DNA of 10,523 nucleotides from Candidatus Ryanbacteria bacterium RIFCSPLOWO2_12_FULL_47_9c (GTDB taxonomy: Bacteria > Patescibacteriota > Minisyncoccia > Ryanbacterales > GWA2-47-10b): contig MHOB01000017.1 of the NCBI GenBank assembly GCA_001821795.1, positions 1 through 10,523 on the forward strand. The letters are read 5' to 3'. Both the position numbers and the translations under genes were made by a program. Shown here piece by piece: positions 1 to 6,186 of this stretch. The notes under the pieces were generated by a model. The model had not been told where the DNA came from. It ran no database searches and saw only the letters and a program-made list of their open reading frames with translations. Numbering within the stretch: position 1 is the stretch's first letter; each line of letters starts with the position of its first letter.

Positions 1-92
1 CCCCGCCCGCTTACATATACAAGTGTATTTGCGGTTCCAAGATCAATCCCGATGTCACTTTTGCCAAATGAGGGGAAGAATAAGAAACTCAT
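1..92 (-). CDS. mreB: MreB/Mbl-family rod-shape protein, N-terminal fragment cut by the window edge
   Basis: Only the first 31 codons lie in the window. They encode MSFLFFPSFGKS followed by DIGIDLGTANTLVYV, the phosphate-1 loop of bacterial actin homologues, which binds ATP. The same motif occurs in the complete MreB at 5135-6148 (GIDLGTANTLVFV), so this is a second paralogue. The ATG (92-90) overlaps the TGA of proS (91-89) as ATGA, a classic translational-coupling arrangement, so the gene is almost certainly co-transcribed with proS. Its N-terminus is longer and more hydrophobic than that of the other copy (two Phe-rich clusters before the actin core), possibly a membrane-binding segment like the N-terminal amphipathic helix of Gram-negative MreB; that role is inference. 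Nothing can be said about the missing remainder. Confidence 0.88.
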   Translation of the reverse strand, partial: MSFLFFPSFGKSDIGIDLGTANTLVYVSGR

Positions 93-1327
93 AAAAATTG
101 ATCTAAAAACTCCTCAACGCTCATGATTTTTGCTTCGCGCTCGCTTCTTTTTTTCACCTCGATCCCCTCTTTTTTAATAGTGTTGTCGCTGATAACAACG
201 CGCCACGGTATCCCAATTAAATCAGCGTCACTGAATTTCTCGCCTGCGGATTTATCCTCTCGATCGTCAAGAAGAACAGGGATACTTTTTTCAGCAAGCG
301 ACAGCTCGACTCTTTTTGCTTCCGGAATGGCAGCTTTTGATAAAGGAAGAATATGCACAAGGAAAGGCGCTACAGATTCTGGCCATATAATGCCGTGCTC
401 ATCAGAATGCACTTCCGCGATCGCGCCCATCAAACGGGTCACGCCGATGCCATAGCATCCCATAATAACTGGTTTCTGCTTGCCGTCCGGGTCTTTGTAA
501 CTCAAGTTGAATGCATCAGAGAAACGGGTTTTTAACGGAAAAATATTCCCCACTTCTATTGATTTTTTTGGTTCATGCGACAGCGGTTTTTTGCATTCGG
601 GGCAAGTATTTTTACAATCATCTTTCACTTCGTCGTTCACGGCGACAGAACACCTCTCACAGAGAAATATTGTATCTTCACCCGCATCGGTAATTGTTTG
701 AAACTCGAGTGAATACTTTGAAAATGTACCACCTGACGCAAATGTTCGCACCGTTGCGGATCCGATACCCGCGCGGTCAAATATTTTTTTATATACTTGT
801 TGGATCGTTTTATAATAGCGGTCAAAATCATCTTCGTCTGCGTGGAACGAGTAGAGATCTTTCATGAGAAATTCTCTCCCCCGGAATATACCTGACTTCG
901 GGCGAAGTTCATTACGGAATTTTGTTTGGATTTGGTACACCGCAAGCGGAAGATCGCGGTACGACTCGATAAATTTTTTCACGAGCGGCACAATAACTTC
1001 TTCATGACTTTGTCCAAGAACAATCCTATGACCGGTTTGCGTTTCCGTATGGAAGAGAACGTCAATTGCCTCGCGGCCTGTCGTGGTGTAGTTTTCGATT
1101 GGATGGATAGCGGGCATAAAGATTTCTTGCCCGCCAGCCGCGTTAATTTCTTCTCGGATGATATTCTCGATGCGTTTCAGTACCCGAAGACCAAGCGGCA
1201 AGTAAGAATAAACACCCGCCATAAGTTTGTCAACGAAACCCCCACGAATTAAATATTGGGCATTCTTTGATGTTTCGTCTTTTGGGCTGTCACGTAAGGT
1301 TTTTGTGAAGATTTTCGACTGCAGCAT
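89..1327 (-). CDS. proS: Prolyl-tRNA synthetase, short form without editing domain
   Basis: Class II aminoacyl-tRNA synthetase that charges tRNA-Pro with proline in the cytoplasm. Motif 2 is seen around residues 135-162 (FRNELRPKSGIFRG, REFLMKDLYSFH) and motif 3 around 290-305 (GCYGIGVTRLMGA); the anticodon-binding domain follows from about 320 to 412. Bacterial ProRS is usually about 570 residues, with a roughly 180-residue INS editing domain between motifs 2 and 3. Here that space holds only about 40 residues containing two Cys pairs (C223/C226 and C242/C245), so cis-editing of mischarged Ala-tRNA-Pro must be absent. The start is supported by the family-typical N-terminus (SKIFTKTLRD...AQYLIRGGFV) and by TTAGGA seven bases upstream. 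It is divergent from the CBS gene (29-bp gap) and overlaps the downstream mreB paralogue by ATGA. Very confident. Confidence 0.97.
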   Translation of the reverse strand: MLQSKIFTKTLRDSPKDETSKNAQYLIRGGFVDKLMAGVYSYLPLGLRVLKRIENIIREEINAAGGQEIFMPAIHPIENYTTTGREAIDVLFHTETQTGHRIVLGQSHEEVIVPLVKKFIESYRDLPLAVYQIQTKFRNELRPKSGIFRGREFLMKDLYSFHADEDDFDRYYKTIQQVYKKIFDRAGIGSATVRTFASGGTFSKYSLEFQTITDAGEDTIFLCERCSVAVNDEVKDDCKNTCPECKKPLSHEPKKSIEVGNIFPLKTRFSDAFNLSYKDPDGKQKPVIMGCYGIGVTRLMGAIAEVHSDEHGIIWPESVAPFLVHILPLSKAAIPEAKRVELSLAEKSIPVLLDDREDKSAGEKFSDADLIGIPWRVVISDNTIKKEGIEVKKRSEREAKIMSVEEFLDQFL

Positions 1328-1356
1328 GGGAATATCCTAACACCACTGGGACAAAA

Positions 1357-1875
1357 TTGAAATATCAAGATATGGATTTCCTTGGGGCGGTTCTGTATGA
1401 TAATGGTATGGAACAAGCGCTCACCGTGAGGGATGTGATGACAAGGGATGTTATAACCGTAGGACCCGATATGCAGGTTATTTCTGCGGCCATGGTTCTT
1501 GATAAAAACAATATTGATGGCGTCCCCGTCGTCAGCACTGAAGGAATTCTCGAGGGAATACTCACAGAATACGATCTCATCAGTAAGGGGTCAGCGATTC
1601 ACCTTCCGACATTCATCAGTATTCTTCAAAATCTCGCGGTATTTAGAAAAGATCGCGGACAATTTAAAAAAGAAGTTAACGAGCTCGCTTTATTGAAAGT
1701 GAGGGACCTTATGAATCCCGACCCGCTCACTCTTTCAGAAAACGCAACATTTGAGGAGACGGTTGCCGCCTTCAGAGACCACCATCGAGTAAATCCGATT
1801 CCCGTTGTTGACAAGAGTAATAAGGTTGTGGGTGTTGTAAGCAGATACGATGTTTTAAAACCTTTTCACGTTTAA
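1357..1875 (+). CDS. Two-CBS-domain protein
   Basis: A 172-residue protein made of a tandem pair of CBS domains (a Bateman module), which in known proteins binds adenine nucleotides such as AMP, ATP or SAM and senses energy state. CBS1 covers about residues 23-78 (LTVRDVMTRDVITVGPDMQV ... IDGVPVV ... GILTEYDLI) and CBS2 about 114-170 (KVRDLMNPDPLTLSENATFE ... NPIPVVD ... VVGVVSRYDVL). No enzymatic, membrane or DNA-binding domain is attached, so its partner is unknown. The start given is TTG, with GGGA five bases upstream; ATG codons at 1372 and 1408 are possible alternatives, the latter beginning just before CBS1. It is transcribed against its neighbours: divergent from proS and convergent with rseP, with only 6 bp between the two stop codons and no visible terminator. 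Domain call is firm; start and role are not. Confidence 0.88.
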   Translation: MKYQDMDFLGAVLYDNGMEQALTVRDVMTRDVITVGPDMQVISAAMVLDKNNIDGVPVVSTEGILEGILTEYDLISKGSAIHLPTFISILQNLAVFRKDRGQFKKEVNELALLKVRDLMNPDPLTLSENATFEETVAAFRDHHRVNPIPVVDKSNKVVGVVSRYDVLKPFHV

Positions 1876-1881
1876 AAAAGA

Positions 1882-2946
1882 TTAGCCAAAGATTTCTGCG
1901 TATCTTTTCAGATTGATCACGTCGTGCCAACTGATCCAAAGGAGCAATACAATAAGCGCGATAAAAAAAATGGAATGGATTAATCCTGCAACACGCGCAG
2001 GAATTACTTTGCCACGAATTTTTTCGATAACGAAGAAAAAAATCCGTCCCCCGTCGAGCGCGGGAATAGGTAGAATATTAATAACGGCGAGATTAAGAGA
2101 GAGGAGAGCAACAAGCTGTAAAAAGGCGATGAAACCGAAACGGTAGGTCTCGGTAGCAATTACCGCGATACCTACCGGGCCGACAATGTCGCCGGGCGTA
2201 GTTCCGGTTGTAAAGAGTTGAAAGAAAAAGAACAGAAGTCCCGCGACTATAACCTGAAGCCCGGCGTAAGTTGCTTTTAACCCTTCCCACGGTATCTGGT
2301 ACCAGGGGACACGCTGTATTGATATATCAAAAACAATACCGAGCGCGCCCTCTCCTTCGGGCGGATTACGCCGTGGAACAAGAGTGAATGGAATTTTATC
2401 GCCATTTCGCTCCACAATAATAACGACCTTGGTACCTACGTTTGCTGCAATATATTTTTGGACATCCTCGACCGTGAGTGGCGCCGACGTTGAATGGTTG
2501 TCGAGATTCACAATTTTATCCCCGGCGCGCATGCCTACTTCCTCTGCGGGTGATCCTTTTTGGATAGCGCTCAACTCCGTTGTAAATTGAGGAATGCCAA
2601 ATCCTACGATAATGGTGAGAAGTACAAATGCGGTTAAAATATTTGCAATGACCCCGGCGGACACGATGAGCGATTTTACTAGATAGCTTCGCGCAGAGAA
2701 ACTTTGCGGATCGTTGATATCTTCTTCTTCTCCAAAAATTTTTACGAATCCGCCAAGCGGAAGCGCATTTATCGTCCAGAATGTTTCTTTCCAGCGAAAA
2801 CCAAAAAGTCTCGGCGGGATACCGACACCAAACTCTTCTACACGGACTTTAAAAAATCGCGCGGCAAAAAAATGTCCAAATTCATGAGAAACGACCAAAA
2901 GCAAGATAACGGCAACAAAAACTAAAATACCTTCGATAATACCCAT
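1882..2946 (-). CDS. rseP: RseP-like site-2 membrane metalloprotease (peptidase M50)
   Basis: Intramembrane zinc protease of the S2P/M50B family; in well-studied bacteria RseP releases sigma factors by cutting membrane anti-sigma factors and clears signal-peptide remnants. The zinc-binding HEFGH motif is at residues 21-25 in the first membrane segment (residues 5-30), with the second zinc-ligand motif NILPIPALDGGR at 290-301. A single PDZ domain lies between, about residues 120-205 (GSPAEEVGMRAGDKIVNLDN). Further membrane segments are at about 92-118, 230-247, 272-295 and 318-338. The length of 354 residues fits the one-PDZ Gram-positive/CPR type; E. coli RseP has two PDZ domains. The gene follows frr with a 2-bp gap, so the two are probably co-transcribed, and it ends 6 bp from the convergent CBS gene. 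The substrate cannot be told from the sequence. Confidence 0.95.
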   Translation of the reverse strand: MGIIEGILVFVAVILLLVVSHEFGHFFAARFFKVRVEEFGVGIPPRLFGFRWKETFWTINALPLGGFVKIFGEEEDINDPQSFSARSYLVKSLIVSAGVIANILTAFVLLTIIVGFGIPQFTTELSAIQKGSPAEEVGMRAGDKIVNLDNHSTSAPLTVEDVQKYIAANVGTKVVIIVERNGDKIPFTLVPRRNPPEGEGALGIVFDISIQRVPWYQIPWEGLKATYAGLQVIVAGLLFFFFQLFTTGTTPGDIVGPVGIAVIATETYRFGFIAFLQLVALLSLNLAVINILPIPALDGGRIFFFVIEKIRGKVIPARVAGLIHSIFFIALIVLLLWISWHDVINLKRYAEIFG

Positions 2947-2948
2947 AT

Positions 2949-3506
2949 TTACATTATTCCGACAATCTCTTCGGTTTTTTTCTTCTCAAGTTCAAGGATT
3001 TTTGCGTTATATTCGTCAACAAGTTCCTGAATTATGTTTTTCTCCCGAAATTTCTGATCTTCTGAAATTTCTTTTTTTCGTTCTGCTTCCTCGAGTAATT
3101 TTATCTCCCTATCCCGAACCCTGCGCATTGAGATGCGCGCTTCTTCAACTTTTTTCCCCAGCACTTTAATAGTCTCTTTTCTCCGCTCTTCCGACAGTTG
3201 TGGCAAGGAAAGCCGGATATATTTCTCTTCAACAGAAACGCCCATGCCAAGATTTGAATTTAAAATTGCCTTTTGAATTTCTTGCAGAATCCCTGAATCC
3301 CACGGTTGCACAAGAAGCGTTCGCGCATCAGACACCGAAAGCGATGCAAGTTGTTTGAGCGGCATTTTCTGCCCATACGCGAGAACTTCGATATTCTCAA
3401 CAAGTGCGGGCGTCGCTCGGGACGCGTGTAAAAATGCTATCTCGCGCGCCAAAAACGCCACGATGGAATCAAATTCTTTTTTTATCTTATTGGGTAAGTC
3501 CGGCAT
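2949..3506 (-). CDS. frr: Ribosome recycling factor
   Basis: Cytoplasmic factor that, with EF-G, splits post-termination ribosomes. At 185 residues it has the normal family length. Hallmarks are HASRATPALVENIEVLAYG (27-45, hinge and start of domain II), the PWD turn (68-70), NSNLGMGVSVEEKYIRLSLP (83-102), LSEERRKETIKV (104-115) and the basic helix ARISMRRVRDREIKLLEE (123-140), ending with the C-terminal helix that contains SEDQKF (148-153) and KKKTEEIVGIM (175-185). The start overlaps the end of the upstream propeller gene by 20 bp and no Shine-Dalgarno is visible, so translation is probably coupled. rseP follows after 2 bp. Its gene neighbours elsewhere are typically tsf, pyrH and uppS, which are absent here. 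Confidence 0.96.
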   Translation of the reverse strand: MPDLPNKIKKEFDSIVAFLAREIAFLHASRATPALVENIEVLAYGQKMPLKQLASLSVSDARTLLVQPWDSGILQEIQKAILNSNLGMGVSVEEKYIRLSLPQLSEERRKETIKVLGKKVEEARISMRRVRDREIKLLEEAERKKEISEDQKFREKNIIQELVDEYNAKILELEKKKTEEIVGIM

Positions 3507-4602
3507 AGATTGTTTGTGGATCTGTGGGATTCACGATCAAGAGTTTTATTTTCTGTGAAACCGGCAGGATAAAATGTTTCCAAGTTATTCCGCCATCCTC
3601 GGTTTCGAATATCTGGTTATTTGATGCCATCCAGAATGCTTCACTCAATCGAGGATGTATTGCGATCGCCTGAATGGGTACCGAGCGCGCCGGAATGGGA
3701 GTTTGAAAGTCCTGCCATGATTCGCCGTTATTATACGTTTCAATGAGGCCATAGTCGGTCGCAAGCATGAGTGACCCGCGCGCCCCATGATAACGCATAT
3801 CATTAACTTCTGAAATACCGTTTCCATTTATTTCAATCTCCGGCTGTGCTATCCATGATAGTCCTCCCGATACCGTTGAGTAAATTCCCCGTTCATTACC
3901 AAGCGCCCAAAAAGTATTCGGCGCCGTCGGACTGGTTTCGAGCCGAACAATTCCTTCCCGAAGTCGCGAGATAACCCCCCATGCTTTGTTTGTTCCGCCA
4001 TCTCGCGTTTCAAAAAAACCGCCATCCCCGCCTGCAAGAACAATGTGTTTTTCGTCCGTGAAGTCGACTGCCAACCCGAATATTCCATATCTCTCGAGCG
4101 ATGTTGTATAAATTTCACGCGACCCGGTCTCGACGAGCCGGATTACTCGCCCACGGCCTTTTTGAAACACAGCAAGATATAATGTATCTCCAGTGCCATT
4201 TTGCGCGATATCGTAAATACTTGCCTGCGAGTCGAGAATACCGTCTGGATCCTGAACGCGCTCAAATAGTTGTGATCCCGTATCCAGGACCCATAATCCC
4301 TGCCCTTCAGTGCCAACATAAAGTTTCGACGTGTCGCCGCGCTTAAATTCAAAAACAGTCGGCATAATTCCTTCGGATCCGCTGACCGCACTCCATTCAA
4401 CACCGCCATCGTGCGATACGAATATTCCATCAGTTTCTGTTTTTTCGTCCGTTTGTCCCTGTTTTACTTCTTCTTTTTGCCTAGGTTGTGACATTAAAAC
4501 GACAAGCGTTACCGAGGCAACAATAAGACCAATCCCCGCGATTGCAAGAAATATCTTTACGGAAACAGGAAGCTTCTTTCTATGTTCTTGAGGTAATTCC
4601 AT
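3487..4602 (-). CDS. Membrane-anchored Asp-box (BNR/Ycf48/sortilin-like) beta-propeller protein
   Basis: A 371-residue protein with a short basic N-terminus, one hydrophobic membrane anchor at about residues 13-37 (VSVKIFLAIAGIGLIVASV), a polar Lys/Gln/Glu-rich linker and an extracytoplasmic beta-propeller. At least five Asp-box-type repeats are seen: SHDGGVEW (63-70), TRDGGTNKAW (199-208), TVSGGLSW (243-250), TYNNGESW (289-296) and TEDGGITW (334-341). The family includes BNR repeats, Ycf48-like assembly factors and VPS10/sortilin propellers; none of the glycosidase catalytic features can be identified, so no enzymatic role is proposed. The start at 4602 (Met-Glu-Leu-Pro) overlaps the upstream holB-like gene by 23 bp. 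An in-frame ATG at 4722 would extend the protein by 40 residues but would overlap that gene by 143 bp. It sits in an envelope-related operon with mreB and rseP and overlaps frr by 20 bp. Function unknown; assisting folding or assembly of exported proteins is a guess. Confidence 0.82.
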   Translation of the reverse strand: MELPQEHRKKLPVSVKIFLAIAGIGLIVASVTLVVLMSQPRQKEEVKQGQTDEKTETDGIFVSHDGGVEWSAVSGSEGIMPTVFEFKRGDTSKLYVGTEGQGLWVLDTGSQLFERVQDPDGILDSQASIYDIAQNGTGDTLYLAVFQKGRGRVIRLVETGSREIYTTSLERYGIFGLAVDFTDEKHIVLAGGDGGFFETRDGGTNKAWGVISRLREGIVRLETSPTAPNTFWALGNERGIYSTVSGGLSWIAQPEIEINGNGISEVNDMRYHGARGSLMLATDYGLIETYNNGESWQDFQTPIPARSVPIQAIAIHPRLSEAFWMASNNQIFETEDGGITWKHFILPVSQKIKLLIVNPTDPQTIYAGLTQ

Positions 4603-5122
4603 AAAATTCTTCGATGGCCTGAACGCTGATGCGTTTTTGAGATAACCGCGTATATCGCGCGAGATCTTTCCAAATACGTTGTGGAACTTTTCCTGTCTTG
4701 CGCGTTTGCCGTCGGAGTTCATCTCTAAGCCATTTCACTTCCTGGATTACCGTACTGCTGTCTTTTTGAGAAAAGAACGGAAAACGCGCTAGGCGGGAAA
4801 GAAGCGTTTCTGGGATGTTGCTCGAATCCGCGAGAAGAAAGAAAAATGAAGTTTCCGGCGTTTCTTCGAGAAGCTTAAGAAATGCTTGCGCCGCTTCTTT
4901 CGTCATACAGTCCGCCTGCCGCACAATAAATACCTGTCTGCCAGCAAGCGTTGCGCGGTGTTTAATTTCATGAACATCGGAAATCCCGATTGGCCTTGTT
5001 TCGCCGTATTGGTATGTAAACCGGGGCGCAATTGCAAAAAGCGCATCTTGGAGAAAAGCTTCGCGACCCTCTTCGTCGGAACCAAAAAGAAAATTTGCCT
5101 TCGAGAAAGGGCGGTTTTCCAT
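4580..5122 (-). CDS. DNA polymerase III delta-prime-like clamp-loader protein, short and without Walker A
   Basis: A 180-residue protein carrying the clamp-loader AAA+ signature of the DnaX/HolB family: QVFIVRQADCMTKEAAQAFL (63-82), continuing KLLEETPETSFFFLLADS (83-100), then the SRL arginine-finger-type motif LLSRLARFPF (107-116). The N-terminus FLFGSDEEGREAFL (11-24) sits where other members have a Walker A GxxGxGK(T/S), but no such P-loop is present. It is therefore probably a non-ATP-hydrolysing delta-prime, in which loss of nucleotide binding is known. At about half the usual 300-330 residues it lacks the zinc module, most of the first domain and the C-terminal collar domain; a helical tail (130-178) remains. 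It follows mreB after 12 bp and overlaps the propeller gene by 23 bp. The family call is good; whether it works in the clamp loader is inference. Confidence 0.83.
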   Translation of the reverse strand: MENRPFSKANFLFGSDEEGREAFLQDALFAIAPRFTYQYGETRPIGISDVHEIKHRATLAGRQVFIVRQADCMTKEAAQAFLKLLEETPETSFFFLLADSSNIPETLLSRLARFPFFSQKDSSTVIQEVKWLRDELRRQTRKTGKVPQRIWKDLARYTRLSQKRISVQAIEEFYGITSRT

Positions 5123-5134
5123 TTTCCTATTGTA

Positions 5135-6148
5135 TCATCGTTTTGTTAAAATACTGCGTTTATATGTATCAAGGTGTTCAAGGGCTTTTCCACACCCTCG
5201 GACAACACATAGGTGCGCCTCTTCGGCTACATGTGCGGGCACGCCTGTTGCACGGTAGACAAGTTCATCGATATTTCGGAGCAGAGAGCCCCCGCCAGTC
5301 ATGGTGATTCCGGTCGAACTGATATCCGCGGCCAGTTCAGGAGGAGTGTCCTGCAGTACGTTTTTAATGGCTTTTATTATATCGCCAAGCGGTTCCCTGA
5401 TTGCCTCAACAATTTCATTGGTCTTAATTTCCGCGGTTCTTGGCAAACCCGTCAAGAAATCCCGCCCTTTCACGGTGTAAGAGAGTTCGTCTTTTATAGC
5501 AACCGCTGAACCAATTTCGATTTTTACATCTTCGGCGGTGCGATCTCCAATAGCAAGATTAAATTTTTCTTTTATATAGTCTGCAACCGCTTGGTCAATT
5601 TTGTTTCCCGCAACTTTTGCCGACGTAGAAGCAACAATTCCCCCGAGCGAAATAACGGCCGCATCGGTCGTCCCACCGCCAATATCAACAACCATGTGAC
5701 CACGCGCTTCGCTGATAGGAATCCCCGCGCCGATCGCCGCAAGGATTGGTTCCTTCACGACATAAGCGGCTCTTGCCCCCGCTTTCAGCGCCGCTTCAAC
5801 AACTGCGCGGCGCTCGGTAGACGTTACGCCTGCGGGAACCGAAACCATAACTTCAGGTTTAAAAATTCGAGGTCCCGGGAGCGCTTTATGAATAAAATAT
5901 CTTAACATCGCTTCCGTGACGCGGTAATCCGCAATGACGCCGTCTTTGAGCGGTCGATACGCAGCAATACTTTCGGGAGTACGTCCGATCATTTCTTTTG
6001 CCTCGTCCCCTACCGCAAGCACCATGTTGTTGAGAACAGAAAGCGCAACAACCGATGGTTCGTTAAGCACTACCCCCTTTTTGGGTACAAAAACAAGCGT
6101 GTTTGCCGTTCCAAGATCAATGCCAAGTTTTTTAGTAAACAACCCCAT
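5135..6148 (-). CDS. mreB: Rod-shape-determining actin homologue MreB
   Basis: Membrane-associated, ATP-binding actin homologue that positions cell-wall synthesis. At 337 residues it has normal family length. Nucleotide-binding motifs are phosphate 1, GIDLGTANT (9-17); phosphate 2, VVDIGGGTTD (153-162); and the adenosine motif TGGGSLL (284-290). The conserved segments VPAGVTSTERRAV (104-116), KEPILAAIGAGIPI (132-145) and KIEIGSA (209-215) match the family. The C-terminal segment reads AEEAHLCVVRGCGKALE, whereas most MreBs have a DPLTCV...GTGK form. It lies 34 bp downstream of murA; a promoter-like pair sits in that gap, partly on the murA stop codon. The holB-like gene follows after 12 bp. 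A second MreB paralogue starts at 92 on the same strand, so the cell has at least two actin-type scaffolds. Confidence 0.97.
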   Translation of the reverse strand: MGLFTKKLGIDLGTANTLVFVPKKGVVLNEPSVVALSVLNNMVLAVGDEAKEMIGRTPESIAAYRPLKDGVIADYRVTEAMLRYFIHKALPGPRIFKPEVMVSVPAGVTSTERRAVVEAALKAGARAAYVVKEPILAAIGAGIPISEARGHMVVDIGGGTTDAAVISLGGIVASTSAKVAGNKIDQAVADYIKEKFNLAIGDRTAEDVKIEIGSAVAIKDELSYTVKGRDFLTGLPRTAEIKTNEIVEAIREPLGDIIKAIKNVLQDTPPELAADISSTGITMTGGGSLLRNIDELVYRATGVPAHVAEEAHLCVVRGCGKALEHLDTYKRSILTKR

Positions 6149-6186
6149 AGTGTCATTATCTTACGATTTTTTAGGTTGTTTTTCAA
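6149..6186 (-). promoter_or_regulatory. Possible mreB promoter, near-leaderless
   Basis: On the minus strand TTGAAA (6186-6181) is followed by 17 bases and TAAGAT (6163-6158), then nine bases before the mreB ATG. Each hexamer matches the sigma-70 consensus at four positions or better, and the spacing is ideal. The -35 box overlaps the TGA of murA. If used, transcription would begin 2-3 bases before the ATG, leaving essentially no leader; no good Shine-Dalgarno is visible. Prediction only. Confidence 0.35.

Noticed and set aside
4603..4722. A 40-residue N-terminal extension of the Asp-box propeller protein, starting at ATG 4722
   Set aside because: It would overlap the well-formed C-terminus of the holB-like gene by 143 bp, and the extension is polar, precedes the membrane anchor and shows no family motif. 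The ATG at 4602 gives a normal basic N-terminus followed by the anchor.
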